Source of the DNA: Marinobacter salarius | GTDB taxonomy: Bacteria; Pseudomonadota; Gammaproteobacteria; Pseudomonadales; Oleiphilaceae | Reading direction: 5' to 3' | Length of the DNA stretch: 64,000 bases | NCBI RefSeq assembly: GCF_032922745.1 | Contig: NZ_CP136693.1 | Coordinates: forward strand, 1,116,001 to 1,180,000 | Part shown: positions 1-8,868 of the stretch, piece after piece | Position numbering within the stretch: the stretch's first letter is position 1 | Layout of the letters: the number at the start of each line of letters is the position of its first letter | Notes under the pieces: model-generated | Told to the model about the DNA's origin: nothing | Seen by the model: the letters and a program-made list of their open reading frames with translations, nothing else | Databases searched by the model: none | Made by a program: the position numbers and the translations under genes

Positions 1-3
1 GCC

Positions 4-699
4 ATGATCTATCCTGAAAACGCCATGCCCGCCGCAGACAATCTGCTATCGGGTGATTGGCTGGGTGCCCCTCTGGCCCTGTTCAGTGGCGTATTAATCC
101 TGATTGCTCTTTTTGCCTCCGCCAATGACGTCAAACAGCGCCGGAACGCTGAAATCCAGGCGCTGGAGGAATCCCGGCGTGTCGAGCGCAAAGCACTGTA
201 CGATTCGACCACGGGACTGCCTAACCGGGCCAGCCTGGCGAATCATATGGTCAGGGAACTGGCAAGGAGCGAAACCGACAAACACGCATTCGCAGTGCTC
301 TACCTGGATGTTGCCAACCATCGGGAGATTCCCGACAACCAAGCTGAAGACGCAATAGCTGCCCTGGCCAGAAGTGTGAGGACAGCCATCGATGAAGGAA
401 CCTACCTGGCGCGCCATTCAACCAGTGCGTTTGTGTTGATTGTGACAAGCCCCGCAGACGACAAACACAGAGACATGTATCAGCGCCTTCGGAATCTTCC
501 GACGGAAACAGACGGTGGCGTTACACTTGAACTTCGAGCCGGGCAGAGCGTGTTCCCCAACTCTGGGCGTAATAGCCGTATGCTGATGAAAAAAGCGATG
601 GAAACCTCAGAGCTTCGAAAGCTGGGACTCGCCAGCCTGAACGAAGAGGTAAAATCCGCGGATTACTTTGAGGCGCGTTCAGCACTGCCGGAAACATGA
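4..699 (+). CDS. Membrane-anchored degenerate GGDEF-like protein, possibly 5'-partial
   Basis: The 231-residue product has one hydrophobic segment near residues 22-40, a short charged linker, and a region that starts with the DxxTGLPNR signature typical of the beginning of a GGDEF domain. Where an active diguanylate cyclase carries GGDEF/GGEEF, this protein reads HSTSAF, so the catalytic and GTP-binding residues are missing and cyclic-di-GMP synthesis is unlikely. A sensory, GTP-binding or scaffolding role is an inference. The first ATG is only 4 bases into the window, so the true start may lie upstream. Its last 37 bases overlap the end of the convergent hydrolase gene. Confidence 0.7.
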   Translation: MIYPENAMPAADNLLSGDWLGAPLALFSGVLILIALFASANDVKQRRNAEIQALEESRRVERKALYDSTTGLPNRASLANHMVRELARSETDKHAFAVLYLDVANHREIPDNQAEDAIAALARSVRTAIDEGTYLARHSTSAFVLIVTSPADDKHRDMYQRLRNLPTETDGGVTLELRAGQSVFPNSGRNSRMLMKKAMETSELRKLGLASLNEEVKSADYFEARSALPET

Positions 700-1343
700 T
701 GCTGGCGGGTCAACGACGCCAGTTCATTTCGCAGCGGATCCAGCAACCGGGCCCTGACGGTAGGATGCACTCGCGATTCTGGGTAGCAGATGACCAATCG
801 AACGTGGGATATGTGTTCGTCCTTCGGGAAGACAATATTCTCAACGTACTGGCCCGATTGGCTGGCTTCCACCAAGTTGCGTTCCGGCTTGTCATCGGAC
901 CCAAGCCGGTCGCCCTCGGAGAAAAAATTAAGGCACCTGGAGACGTTGGCCGACACCTTGCGGGGGTTGAACCCCCATTGGGCCGGCAACGTTCGGCCCA
1001 GGCCACCCGCTGCGATGGTCACAACCAGGTCGACAACGATGTCACGCTTGGCGAGTTCACGTGCCACCTTGATCGCCTCGAAACCGCCCTGACTATAGCC
1101 GACGATGGCTATCCTGCGGTTGGCGCCAGCTGCTTCGCTTAAATCGTCCGCGATGGCTTTCGTGGGATGCAAATGGCTGTACATCGTTGTGTCGAGGTAG
1201 CCGGACTCCCTCATCATGCGAAGCAGGTGTTTCTGCATAAGGTCATGGCCCAGAAGGCCGTGAATCGCCGCCACCTTTGGTCCATCGAAACCTGGGTCAA
1301 CTGCCGGGTAGTCCGGTGCCTGGGGAAAAGGAATGCGTATCAT
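663..1343 (-). CDS. Alpha/beta hydrolase (lipase-like)
   Basis: This 226-residue protein has the nucleophile-elbow motif GYSQGG near residues 82-87, the G-x-S-x-G signature of alpha/beta hydrolases, preceded by an AAIHGLLGHD stretch resembling the oxyanion-hole HG motif. A late DEHISHV stretch may provide the catalytic histidine. No signal peptide is evident, so it is probably cytoplasmic. The substrate cannot be told from sequence; an esterase or lipase activity is the family expectation. The gene is convergent with the upstream GGDEF-like gene and overlaps its 3' end by 37 bases. Confidence 0.75.
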   Translation of the reverse strand: MIRIPFPQAPDYPAVDPGFDGPKVAAIHGLLGHDLMQKHLLRMMRESGYLDTTMYSHLHPTKAIADDLSEAAGANRRIAIVGYSQGGFEAIKVARELAKRDIVVDLVVTIAAGGLGRTLPAQWGFNPRKVSANVSRCLNFFSEGDRLGSDDKPERNLVEASQSGQYVENIVFPKDEHISHVRLVICYPESRVHPTVRARLLDPLRNELASLTRQHHVSGSAERASK

Positions 1344-1366
1344 CGACTGCTTTTCTCTCTATTGGG

Positions 1367-1852
1367 CTATTGGGAGGAGCTTTGATCCACCAGCCGAATC
1401 GCAACACCGGCATGCTTCGCCCCGGCTTTAGTTTGGTGATGGGATTCGAAAAGACTTAACCATTGGCCTGCTTCCAGTACCAGCGTCCCCTGGCCCGAGA
1501 GGCTGCCATCACGGGTTGTGTATTCACTGGCATAGGTGAGCTGAAACGAACCAGGGGGCTTTTCCACCGGGCTGATCTCATATCCCATGGAGAGCGCCCG
1601 CGAAGCAACAAAGTTACTGTGTTCGGTTGTGACTGCTCCCACCCTTAGAACCCTCGACTCATCCAGAAACTCCGGCAACACATCGCCTGGGGCGCCGGTA
1701 GGGGTGGTGGCACGACACTCACAGTAGCGGATTTCGAGAAGCAAAGGCTTGCTGCCGAGGTAGTCTGAAGGTGTGGGCTGGCCGGCTAACGTCAGGGCAG
1801 GGAGGGTGAAAAATGCTAGCAAGCTGATATTGCGCAATGTCTTCCTTGGCAT
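1367..1852 (-). CDS. Exported protein of unknown function
   Basis: The 161-residue product begins with a good Sec signal peptide (MPRKTLRNISLLAFF followed by a small-residue stretch ending TLAG), so it is probably periplasmic. The start is supported by an AGGAG ribosome binding site a few bases upstream. A CEC pair occurs near residue 45. The mature part is beta-rich in appearance, with a central EYTTRDGSLSGQGTLVLEAG stretch. I do not recognise a family with confidence. It lies just downstream of the VOC gene on the same strand. Confidence 0.65.
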   Translation of the reverse strand: MPRKTLRNISLLAFFTLPALTLAGQPTPSDYLGSKPLLLEIRYCECRATTPTGAPGDVLPEFLDESRVLRVGAVTTEHSNFVASRALSMGYEISPVEKPPGSFQLTYASEYTTRDGSLSGQGTLVLEAGQWLSLFESHHQTKAGAKHAGVAIRLVDQSSSQ

Positions 1853-1872
1853 TTTGGGCTCCTAAAGATTGT

Positions 1873-2232
1873 TTACACCACTGGCTCTGACCAAACGGCA
1901 TACTCATTGCCATTGGGATCCGAGAAATGAAAACGGCGACCGCCCGGAAATGAAAAAATGTCCTGCACGATGGCACCGCCCGAGGACGTCACTTTTTCAA
2001 GGGTGGCTTCCAGGTCGGTACTGTAGAGGACTACCAGGGCACTTCCGTTGCTGGTGGTGGCGACCTTATCCGATTTGAAGAAGCCACCGTCCAGCCCGGC
2101 ATTCTCAATAGCAACGTATTCCGGCCCGTAGTCTACAAACGACCAGCCAAACGCGCTGGCAAAGAACCGTTTCGTGACGTCAAGGTCCCGTGAAGGGAGT
2201 TCAACATAGTTGATCTTTCCAGTTTCTTTCAT
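1873..2232 (-). CDS. VOC (glyoxalase/bleomycin-resistance) superfamily protein
   Basis: This 119-residue protein starts with KINYVELPSRDLDVTKRFFA and ends with the FSDPNGNEYAVW motif, both typical of small glyoxalase/VOC proteins; a central VLYSTDLEATLEKV segment matches the second beta-alpha-beta unit. VOC proteins are metal-dependent lyases, dioxygenases or resistance proteins, and the substrate cannot be predicted here. The start at 2232 has a GGGAG-type ribosome binding site. A longer reading frame starting at 2280 would overlap the neighbouring lipoprotein gene, so the internal ATG was chosen. Confidence 0.85.
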   Translation of the reverse strand: MKETGKINYVELPSRDLDVTKRFFASAFGWSFVDYGPEYVAIENAGLDGGFFKSDKVATTSNGSALVVLYSTDLEATLEKVTSSGGAIVQDIFSFPGGRRFHFSDPNGNEYAVWSEPVV

Positions 2233-2236
2233 GTCC

Positions 2237-2437
2237 CTAATCTCCCTCGACGACGGCTTCCCGTTCCCTTTCGTACTCATCGTACGATTTGTTGGAGCGC
2301 GCCATACACTCTTCGTACTGAGCCGGCGGAACCGTATTACATTCCTGTCGGTTGTTGTGCTGGATGTTGTCGTAAACGGCCTTGTTGCTGCATCCAGCTA
2401 CCGAAAAAATGAAACATGCCATCAAAACTCTGTGCAT
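2237..2437 (-). CDS. Small putative lipoprotein
   Basis: The 66-residue product has a short hydrophobic leader ending in the lipobox SVAGC, so it is probably lipidated at C16 and membrane-anchored. The mature part is polar with two further cysteines in a CNTVPPAQYEEC context that could form a disulphide. A GGGACGG sequence about 7 bases before the ATG is a plausible ribosome binding site. It ends 4 bases before the VOC gene start, so the two may be co-transcribed. Function unknown. Confidence 0.65.
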   Translation of the reverse strand: MHRVLMACFIFSVAGCSNKAVYDNIQHNNRQECNTVPPAQYEECMARSNKSYDEYEREREAVVEGD

Positions 2438-2482
2438 GATTTTTACCGTCCCTAGAAGGTAGCTTTGATGCAGCTACCATTT

Positions 2483-2860
2483 TCAGTTGGCGGAAGGCAG
2501 GTTGCCTCCCAGCATGTTCTCAACCACCGCCGCATTGTAGAAGGCTTCAACCGTCTGGATCTTATCGTTGCGCACGCGGAACCAGACGGCCAGCCGCACA
2601 TCCCCAATCGGCTCAAAGTGGGTCTGGTAATCCAGAACCGCGAATACGTGCTCCCCATCGGCACTGAGCTGCCGGAGGACAAGGTCTTTCTGGATGGCAG
2701 CCATCCCGAACTGATAGGACAACATGTCATCCGGACTGAGGAAATGCATGTTCGGCCCCACATATTCAAACCCATCGGCAACCAGCCACGCTTTTGCCTC
2801 ATCAAAGCGATGAGCCCGGGTATCGGCGATGAACTGCTTCACGACGTCTTTTGGCTGCAT
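2483..2860 (-). CDS. SnoaL-like / nuclear transport factor 2 fold protein
   Basis: The 125-residue protein beginning MQPKDVVKQFIADTRAH has the alpha+beta-barrel layout of SnoaL/NTF2-like proteins: an N-terminal helix, a variable middle with YVGPNMHFLS, and a strand containing RLAVWFRVRNDKIQTVEAFYN, the usual end of the fold. Members include polyketide cyclases, isomerases and non-enzymatic ligand-binding proteins, so no activity is claimed. The start at 2860 has GGAATGGAG upstream; an in-frame extension to 2938 has no good ribosome binding site and was discarded. Confidence 0.75.
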   Translation of the reverse strand: MQPKDVVKQFIADTRAHRFDEAKAWLVADGFEYVGPNMHFLSPDDMLSYQFGMAAIQKDLVLRQLSADGEHVFAVLDYQTHFEPIGDVRLAVWFRVRNDKIQTVEAFYNAAVVENMLGGNLPSAN

Positions 2861-3221
2861 GTACAGACTCCATTCCAAGACAGGACGATTTAGATGTCTG
2901 GATCTGCGTAGATTGCATTGTTCTACCATCCAGATCAAAGCATAGCGATGATTGTTATCGCCGTGGAGTCTTCAACCTTATTCAATCCCTGGCATACCGA
3001 GGTATTCCAGTAGCGATTTTATACGGTCGATCCAGGCCTGAACGGCCGGTTAAGGTTCGAGAGTTACTCTTCCCTGCCCATTGTGCCTGACGGCGAGGTG
3101 TGGCAGTTTCAGAGATGTTTGAAACCATTGCTATCGGATTCTCGTTTACTCCAACGTATAGCTACAACGTCAGACCGGATTCATTCTCATATCATCCATG
3201 CATAGCAGGCGAGGTTCAACA
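2861..3221. other. 361-bp intergenic region, no gene found
   Basis: This gap separates the divergent SnoaL-like gene and the large response regulator and should hold both promoters. No convincing -35/-10 pair, hairpin terminator or structured RNA was recognised. A 23-codon open stretch on the minus strand ending at 2978 looks like the tail of a lost gene but is too short to assign. Confidence 0.4.
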
Positions 3222-5645
3222 ATGGCAGGCGTCGACCTGGGGCCAAAGGGCCAAGAGCTGAGGCAGCGATATATTGAAAGTCTTCCTGCGCGTCTGGAAG
3301 AGCTCCATGCGTCCTGGCATTGGCTGCAGCACGTCAGTTGGGACTCGAAATCGCTGACTACTATGGCGCAGTGTGCCCACAAGTTGTATGGCAGTGGTAC
3401 GACCTTTCAGTTCCCGGACATCAGCCACTCAGCCCAGATTCTGGAAGATCACTTGCAGAAAGTGCTGAACAAACCGGATGTAACGGTGGATGAGCGACAT
3501 ACAATCGAGACGTCCCTCGACAATCTGGAGGGAGCCATTGAGAAAGCAATCCATACGGCCACACCCATCCAAGCGGTAACGACGGTTCGGGCGGCCACAA
3601 AAAGCCACCATCGCATTGCCGTCATTGAAGATGATCGTAATCAGTCGGATTTTCTGCAGAGTTGGCTGGAGCAGTTGGGCTATACAGTGGAGAGCTTCGA
3701 GACGCCAGAGACATACAGCCGGAAAGTGGACGACCACAATCATCACCTGATTCTGCTGGACATCAGTTTCCCCGAGGGCGCACTGGAAGGGATCGTTTGG
3801 CTCGAGCGACTGAAATACCGATGGGATGCGAGTATACCGGTGATCATGATGTCGGCTCGCAGCGATATGGTCGCGCGAATGCGTGCGCTTCGGGCCGGGG
3901 CGGATAGCTATCTCACCAAACCCCTGGATCTGGGAGTTCTGGAGAAGCAGATCGAGCAATTGCTGAATGCCAACGCGGGCTCAAGGCCGCGTGTGCTTTG
4001 GGTGGAAGACGACAGCGATTTACTCGCCTACTACGAAAATCTGCTGGCTGAGCAAGGCTATGAGGTTGAAAGTCTGTCTCAGCCGGTGCGAATCCTCGAG
4101 CGCATTGAACAATTCGAGCCGGACGCCATTGTGCTTGACCACGAGATGCCCGGGGTCCAGGGGTTGGAATTGGCACGGGTGCTACGTCAGGATGCCCGGT
4201 ACATGACTATTCCCATTCTATTTGTGTCGGCCTCGCAAGCGGTCTCCGAGCAGATTGGGAAGTACAGTATGACGGGTAACGAATTTTTTCAGAAACCGCT
4301 GGACAACGAGCGGTTTCTGGCCGCGCTTCATCATCACCTCGCGCAGGCTCAGCTGATTTCAGCGCGTATCAACCTGGTGAGCCAGCGCAACGAACGCCAG
4401 GGACTGCAAAACCACGACTATTTCCTAACCGAACTGGCTACCTCGATTGCCTACCTGGAAATGGCGCCGGCCAGTCAGGGCTGTTTTCTGGTGCAGGCGG
4501 GCATTGACCGGGAAGAGTATCTGCGCGCTCAGCACGGAGCCCGCGCTATGGCGAGTCTCACTGCTCGCATGGAGCAGAACTTTGCCAACCAGTTGGGTGT
4601 GAGTGATTCCGGCTGTGCTTTGGGGGGCGGTAGTTTTCTGTTCAAGGTCATTATTCCCGTGGGTACAGAGGCCGGCGCGTACCTTGAGCATTTTCACCAG
4701 CGTTTGAACAGTCAGGAGTGGGCCCTGAGCGAGCCGCCCATCCCGATTACCCTCAGCATCGGTGTGTTGCCCCTTACCGAAGCGGTGAATGAAGACAAAG
4801 CGCTACTGGAAGTCGAGCAGGCCTGTAGCGAGGCGATGCAAGCGGGCGGTGGATGCCTGATGTGGCACCAGCCGCCGGAGCGCTCTGAGCACAGTAATTT
4901 GGATGATCGTATACGCGAACTGCTGGATGCCAAAGCCTTCAAGTTGCACTATCAGCCGATCGTGAATATGGATTCCGGAGATATACTGTTTGAGGCGCTC
5001 GTAAGATTGGTGGACGAGGACAACGCCGTGTATTTACCCGGTCAGTTCTTACCCCACTTGACTGAGGGCGGCCATGGATCTCTCTATGATCTGGATCGCT
5101 GGGTTGTAGAGCACGCATTGGAGGGGCTCTCAAAGCTCGAGGGCAAAGCCGTTGCAAGTCACTCGGTAGCCATCAAACTTGCCTCACCAATGACAGACGT
5201 GGCGAAGCTGATGTCATTTGTCAGCAGCGAGATGCGCAACGCGCGCATCAAGGGCAAGCGCCGAATCTACCTTGCCCTATCCAGCCCAACCGTGTTTAAA
5301 GATGTGGCGAAGGCCAGACAGGTGCTCAAGCTGCTTCATGATATGGACTGCGGACTGATTATCGAACACATCGATATCAGTCAGGCTTCCATTGATTTGC
5401 TGAAAGAACTGCAATCCGTCGATTTCGTGAAACTTGGATCAAAATATGGCTCGACTGCGGAACAGACACCGGAACTGGAAAAATTGATCCGCCAGCTTAC
5501 CGCCATTTTTGGTTCCAGCTTGCCGATTGTGGCCACGGGCGTGGAGGATGCGAGGGCAGTGGCCTGGTTCTGGGAGAGAAACATTCGCTATTTCCAGGGG
5601 CATTTCATCCAGGCACCAGAAGTGGTTATGAATTTCGAGTTGTGA
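3222..5645 (+). CDS. HPt-REC-REC-GGDEF-EAL signalling protein with degenerate output domains
   Basis: This 807-residue protein has an N-terminal HPt domain with phospho-histidine candidate H53 (CAHKLYGSG), a receiver at about 131-250 (phospho-acceptor D180), a second at about 256-375 (D306, K358), a GGDEF-like region at about 395-550 and an EAL-like region at about 565-800. The GGDEF signature is replaced by ALGGGSFLF. The EAL region keeps FEALVRL, but the TES and DDFG metal-binding motifs are replaced by SSP and EHID. It is therefore probably an enzymatically dead, phosphorelay-controlled c-di-GMP effector or protein-interaction module. The start at 3222 has GGCGAGG upstream; an in-frame ATG at 3198 lacks a ribosome binding site. 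It is convergent with pckA. Confidence 0.88.
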   Translation: MAGVDLGPKGQELRQRYIESLPARLEELHASWHWLQHVSWDSKSLTTMAQCAHKLYGSGTTFQFPDISHSAQILEDHLQKVLNKPDVTVDERHTIETSLDNLEGAIEKAIHTATPIQAVTTVRAATKSHHRIAVIEDDRNQSDFLQSWLEQLGYTVESFETPETYSRKVDDHNHHLILLDISFPEGALEGIVWLERLKYRWDASIPVIMMSARSDMVARMRALRAGADSYLTKPLDLGVLEKQIEQLLNANAGSRPRVLWVEDDSDLLAYYENLLAEQGYEVESLSQPVRILERIEQFEPDAIVLDHEMPGVQGLELARVLRQDARYMTIPILFVSASQAVSEQIGKYSMTGNEFFQKPLDNERFLAALHHHLAQAQLISARINLVSQRNERQGLQNHDYFLTELATSIAYLEMAPASQGCFLVQAGIDREEYLRAQHGARAMASLTARMEQNFANQLGVSDSGCALGGGSFLFKVIIPVGTEAGAYLEHFHQRLNSQEWALSEPPIPITLSIGVLPLTEAVNEDKALLEVEQACSEAMQAGGGCLMWHQPPERSEHSNLDDRIRELLDAKAFKLHYQPIVNMDSGDILFEALVRLVDEDNAVYLPGQFLPHLTEGGHGSLYDLDRWVVEHALEGLSKLEGKAVASHSVAIKLASPMTDVAKLMSFVSSEMRNARIKGKRRIYLALSSPTVFKDVAKARQVLKLLHDMDCGLIIEHIDISQASIDLLKELQSVDFVKLGSKYGSTAEQTPELEKLIRQLTAIFGSSLPIVATGVEDARAVAWFWERNIRYFQGHFIQAPEVVMNFEL

Positions 5646-5743
5646 GGGGTGGGCACTGGCGGCGCGCAGAGCACGATTTTCCCACTCCTGAGTGAGGGGC
5701 TGAGTTTTCGCAGCCGTGGTACGTGACGGGCCTGATCAGGAAG

Positions 5744-5780
5744 AAAAAAAGCGCCGTACTCAAAGAGCAGGGCGCTTTCT
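5744..5780 (-). terminator. Rho-independent terminator of pckA
   Basis: On the minus strand an 8-bp stem (AAAGCGCC with GGCGCTTT, arms 5748-5755 and 5771-5778) is followed at once by a run of seven T and CTTCC. It lies 16 bases past the pckA stop. Confidence 0.8.
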
Positions 5781-5795
5781 TCCGCAGAGGCGGGC

Positions 5796-7328
5796 TTACA
5801 CTTTCGGTCCGGCCTCCACAATGGCGTCGGAAACATCAAACTTCTTGAAGTTTTCCACGAACTGGCCAATCAGCTCAGCGGCCTTGGCGTCGTAGTCTTC
5901 CTTGCTGGCCCAGGTGTTGCGCGGGTTCAGCAGGTTGTTGTCCACGCCCGGTACGTCAACCGGCACGTCCACGTTCAGGGTGGGCAGGTGCTCGGTCTCG
6001 GTATCGTCCAGGTCGCCATTCTGAATGGCGGCGATGATGCCACGGGTGGTGGGGATGCTGAAACGCTCACCCACGCCGTAGGGGCCGCCGGTCCAGCCAG
6101 TGTTCACCAGGAAGACCTTGCTGCCAAACTCATCCATGCGCTTCATCAGCAGCTCGGCGTAGACGCCGGCCGGGCGCGGGAAAAAAGGCGCGCCGAAGCA
6201 GGTGGAGAAGGTGGCTTTCAGCTTGGAAGATGAGCCCATTTCGGTGGAGCCCACCAGCGCAGTGTAGCCACTCAGGAAGTGGTAGGCCGCGGCTTCCTTG
6301 CTGAGGATGGACACGGGCGGCAGCACGCCGGTCATGTCGCAGGTTAGGAAGACGATGTGTGACGGCTCGCCCGCGCGGTTCTCAATAACGCGTTTCTCAA
6401 CATGCTCCAGCGGGTAGGCGCAGCGGGAGTTTTCGGTGAGGGAGACGTCGGTGTAGTCCGGTTCGCGGGTCTCCGGGTCGATGGTGACGTTCTCAACGAT
6501 AGCACCGAAGCGGATGGCGTCCCAGATAATGGGTTCGTTTTTCTGGCTCAGGTCGATGCACTTGGCGTAGCAGCCGCCTTCAATGTTGAATACGGTGCCG
6601 GGGCCCCAGCCATGCTCGTCGTCGCCGATCAGGAAGCGATCAGGGTCGGCGGAGAGGGTGGTCTTGCCGGTGCCGGAGAGGCCAAAGAACAGGCAGGTTT
6701 CGCCGTCTTCGCCAACGTTGGCGGAGCAGTGCATGGGCAGCACGTCTTTTTCCGGCAGCAGGAAGTTCTGTACGGAGAACATCGCCTTTTTCATTTCGCC
6801 GGCGTAGTGCATGCCTGCCAGTAGTACCTTGCGCTTGGCAAAGTTGATGATCACGCAGCCGTTGCTGTTGGTGCCGTCGCGCTCGGGCACGCACTCAAAA
6901 TTGGCGGCGTTGAGGATCTGCCACTCCTGCTTGTCGGCCGGGTTGAAGCTGTCAGGGCGAATAAACAGGTTCTGGCCGAAGAGGTTCTGCCAGGCGGTTT
7001 CGGTGGTCATGCGCACCGGCAGGTAGTGTTCCGGGTCGGAGCCAACGTGTACCTGGCTTACAAAGCTGTCTTTCTCGGCGATGTAGGCTTCAACGCGATC
7101 CCAGAGGGCATCAAACTTGTCCGCATCGAACGGGCGGTTGATGGGGCCCCAATGGATATCGTCAGAGGTACTGGGCTCTTCGACGATGTAGCGGTCTTTC
7201 GGGGACCGGCCTGTACGTTCACCGGTTTTGACCACCAGGGAACCATTTGCGGCCAGTTGGCCTTCGCGTCTTTCCAGTGCCAGCTCAACCAGTTGTGCTG
7301 CACTCAGATCATTATAAGTGTTACTCAC
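5796..7328 (-). CDS. pckA: Phosphoenolpyruvate carboxykinase (ATP)
   Basis: The 510-residue protein is ATP-dependent PEP carboxykinase, the cytosolic enzyme that converts oxaloacetate and ATP to phosphoenolpyruvate, CO2 and ADP at the start of gluconeogenesis. It shows the kinase-1a P-loop GLSGTGKTT at 216-224, the preceding HCSANVG, the second metal/ATP motif FLIGDDEHGWG, and the substrate-binding TGRSPKDRYIV near residue 39. Length is slightly below the roughly 540 residues of the E. coli enzyme. The start codon is GTG with GAGG six bases upstream. The chromosomal order with hslO, hslR and yrfG matches that around E. coli pck. Confidence 0.97.
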   Translation of the reverse strand: MSNTYNDLSAAQLVELALERREGQLAANGSLVVKTGERTGRSPKDRYIVEEPSTSDDIHWGPINRPFDADKFDALWDRVEAYIAEKDSFVSQVHVGSDPEHYLPVRMTTETAWQNLFGQNLFIRPDSFNPADKQEWQILNAANFECVPERDGTNSNGCVIINFAKRKVLLAGMHYAGEMKKAMFSVQNFLLPEKDVLPMHCSANVGEDGETCLFFGLSGTGKTTLSADPDRFLIGDDEHGWGPGTVFNIEGGCYAKCIDLSQKNEPIIWDAIRFGAIVENVTIDPETREPDYTDVSLTENSRCAYPLEHVEKRVIENRAGEPSHIVFLTCDMTGVLPPVSILSKEAAAYHFLSGYTALVGSTEMGSSSKLKATFSTCFGAPFFPRPAGVYAELLMKRMDEFGSKVFLVNTGWTGGPYGVGERFSIPTTRGIIAAIQNGDLDDTETEHLPTLNVDVPVDVPGVDNNLLNPRNTWASKEDYDAKAAELIGQFVENFKKFDVSDAIVEAGPKV

Positions 7329-7443
7329 TTCGACCTCGCCCTCGGGATGTGATCGTGATTACTCAGGCCGTCCCCCCTAAAAATTGACGGAAATCTGAGC
7401 AATCGGGTCAATTCAGGCGCGCTATTATGCCAGAGACGCCGGT

Positions 7444-7487
7444 AAAAAACGACTGCCCCGGAAACCGCTCTATGACTGGCTTCCGGG
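7444..7487 (-). terminator. Possible terminator downstream of hslO
   Basis: On the minus strand a 7-bp stem (CCCGGAA with TTCCGGG, arms 7481-7487 and 7457-7463) encloses a 17-base loop. A run of six T follows after seven bases. The gap between stem and T-run makes this weak. Confidence 0.35.
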
Positions 7488-7503
7488 CCGTTCAGCCGGG
7501 TGT

Positions 7504-8358
7504 TCAGTGTAACGTATGGCCGGTGAAAAGGTGATCAATATCATTTCTATCGAAGCGATAGTGTTGATGACAGAACTGGCAGTCCATTTCGATGGAACCC
7601 TGCTCGTCGAGGATACTGTAGCACTCCTCCTTGCCGATGGATTCCAGGGCGCCCAGCGTTCGCTCCCGCGAGCAGCTGCAGCGGAAGGCGACGGGCTCGG
7701 CATCGAACAGGCGCACAGTTTCTTCGTTGAACAGGCGATGGAGCACGGTTTCGCTGTCCAGGGTCAGTAGTTCTTCGGCTTCGACGGTGCTGGCCAGGTG
7801 GTTAAGGCGATCCCACAGGTCGGAGTCCTGTTCGGTGTCGCCGGGCAGTTTCTGCAGCATCAGGCCGGCGCTACAGTTTTCATCGGCAAACAGGAAAAAG
7901 CTGGTGGGGATCTGCTCGGAGCGTTCGAAGTATTCTTCCAGGCAGCCGGCCAGGCTTTCCTCTTCCCGGGGCACCACGCCCTGGTAACGCTGGCCTTTGT
8001 CCGGGGAGATGGTGATGGCCATGCGGCCCTCGCCCAGCAGCGCGTTCAGGGAGTCCTCGGTCACGGCGTGTTCGTCGTAGCGGGCCAGGCCGCGGATGAA
8101 ACGATCATGGCTGCACTCCGCCATCAGTGTGCGCAGCGGGCCGTCGCCCTGGGCTTGCAGGGATAGGGTGCCTTCAAACTTGAGGGTGCTGCTCATCAGC
8201 ACGCTGGCCACCAGGGATTCCCCCAGCATGCGCCGCACGGACGCGGGGTAGGGAGCCTGGTTGCCAATTTCACTGTAGCTGTCGTTCAATTTCACCCAGG
8301 CTCCCCGGACCTGGCTGTCTTCAAAAATAAATCGCTGGAACTGGTCCCGGGATGCCAT
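7504..8358 (-). CDS. hslO: Redox-regulated molecular chaperone Hsp33
   Basis: The 284-residue protein is Hsp33, a cytoplasmic holdase activated by oxidative unfolding. The four zinc-binding cysteines of the redox switch are all present: C227 and C229 (CSC) and C260 and C263 (CQFC). The N-terminal core starts FIFEDSQVRGAWVKL, as usual in the family. It sits directly downstream of hslR and yrfG on the same strand, the arrangement known from E. coli, suggesting a stress-related operon. Confidence 0.97.
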   Translation of the reverse strand: MASRDQFQRFIFEDSQVRGAWVKLNDSYSEIGNQAPYPASVRRMLGESLVASVLMSSTLKFEGTLSLQAQGDGPLRTLMAECSHDRFIRGLARYDEHAVTEDSLNALLGEGRMAITISPDKGQRYQGVVPREEESLAGCLEEYFERSEQIPTSFFLFADENCSAGLMLQKLPGDTEQDSDLWDRLNHLASTVEAEELLTLDSETVLHRLFNEETVRLFDAEPVAFRCSCSRERTLGALESIGKEECYSILDEQGSIEMDCQFCHQHYRFDRNDIDHLFTGHTLH

Positions 8359-8419
8359 TGGTATTTCTCCTGAGCGTTAAAGTCGGAAACGGTAATCATT
8401 GGGGCGGGAAACAGGAATG

Positions 8420-8827
8420 CTAGAGCCCGTTCTGTTCCCGGAAGCGTTGTATATCCCGTCGGTCTTTCTTGGAAGGCCGTCTGGCCGGGGGTAGCTGCGC
8501 CGCCTGCATGGTTTTGCGCTGCCACGAGAGTTCTTCCCGGCGTTTCACGCTGTCGTCGGTTTCGTGATAGAGCTTCTGGGCTTCGGGGGCGCCCCGGCGC
8601 CGGTCACTGATGTCGTCCACCACCACAATGCATTCCTGCCAGCCCAGCCGCAGGGTCACTTTGGCGCCGGGCTCCACCAGTTTTCCGGGTTTGGTTCGCT
8701 GGCTGTTGTAGTGAACCTTGCCCCCTTCGATGGCTTGCTTGGCGAGGTTGCGGGTTTTGTAGAAACGTGCTGCCCACAGCCATTTGTCGAGTCTTACGCG
8801 GGTGTCGTCAGTGGTGGTTGCCGTCAT
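8420..8827 (-). CDS. hslR: Ribosome-associated heat shock protein Hsp15 (S4 domain)
   Basis: This 135-residue basic protein has an N-terminal S4 RNA-binding domain (VRLDKWLWAARFYKTRNLAKQ) and a Lys/Arg-rich tail ending PSKKDRRDIQRFREQ, the layout of Hsp15. Hsp15 binds stalled 50S subunits that carry a nascent chain and helps recycle them. The gene lies 40 bases after yrfG and 61 bases before hslO. Confidence 0.95.
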   Translation of the reverse strand: MTATTTDDTRVRLDKWLWAARFYKTRNLAKQAIEGGKVHYNSQRTKPGKLVEPGAKVTLRLGWQECIVVVDDISDRRRGAPEAQKLYHETDDSVKRREELSWQRKTMQAAQLPPARRPSKKDRRDIQRFREQNGL

Positions 8828-8868
8828 GTCTCCTCACCTGAAGAGCGTATACGCATAGTATAGCTGGC

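Noticed and set aside
2978..3050. 23-codon minus-strand open stretch (VQAWIDRIKSLLEYLG) that could be a gene tail
   Set aside because: Bounded by a stop on both sides, no start, and too short for any family assignment.
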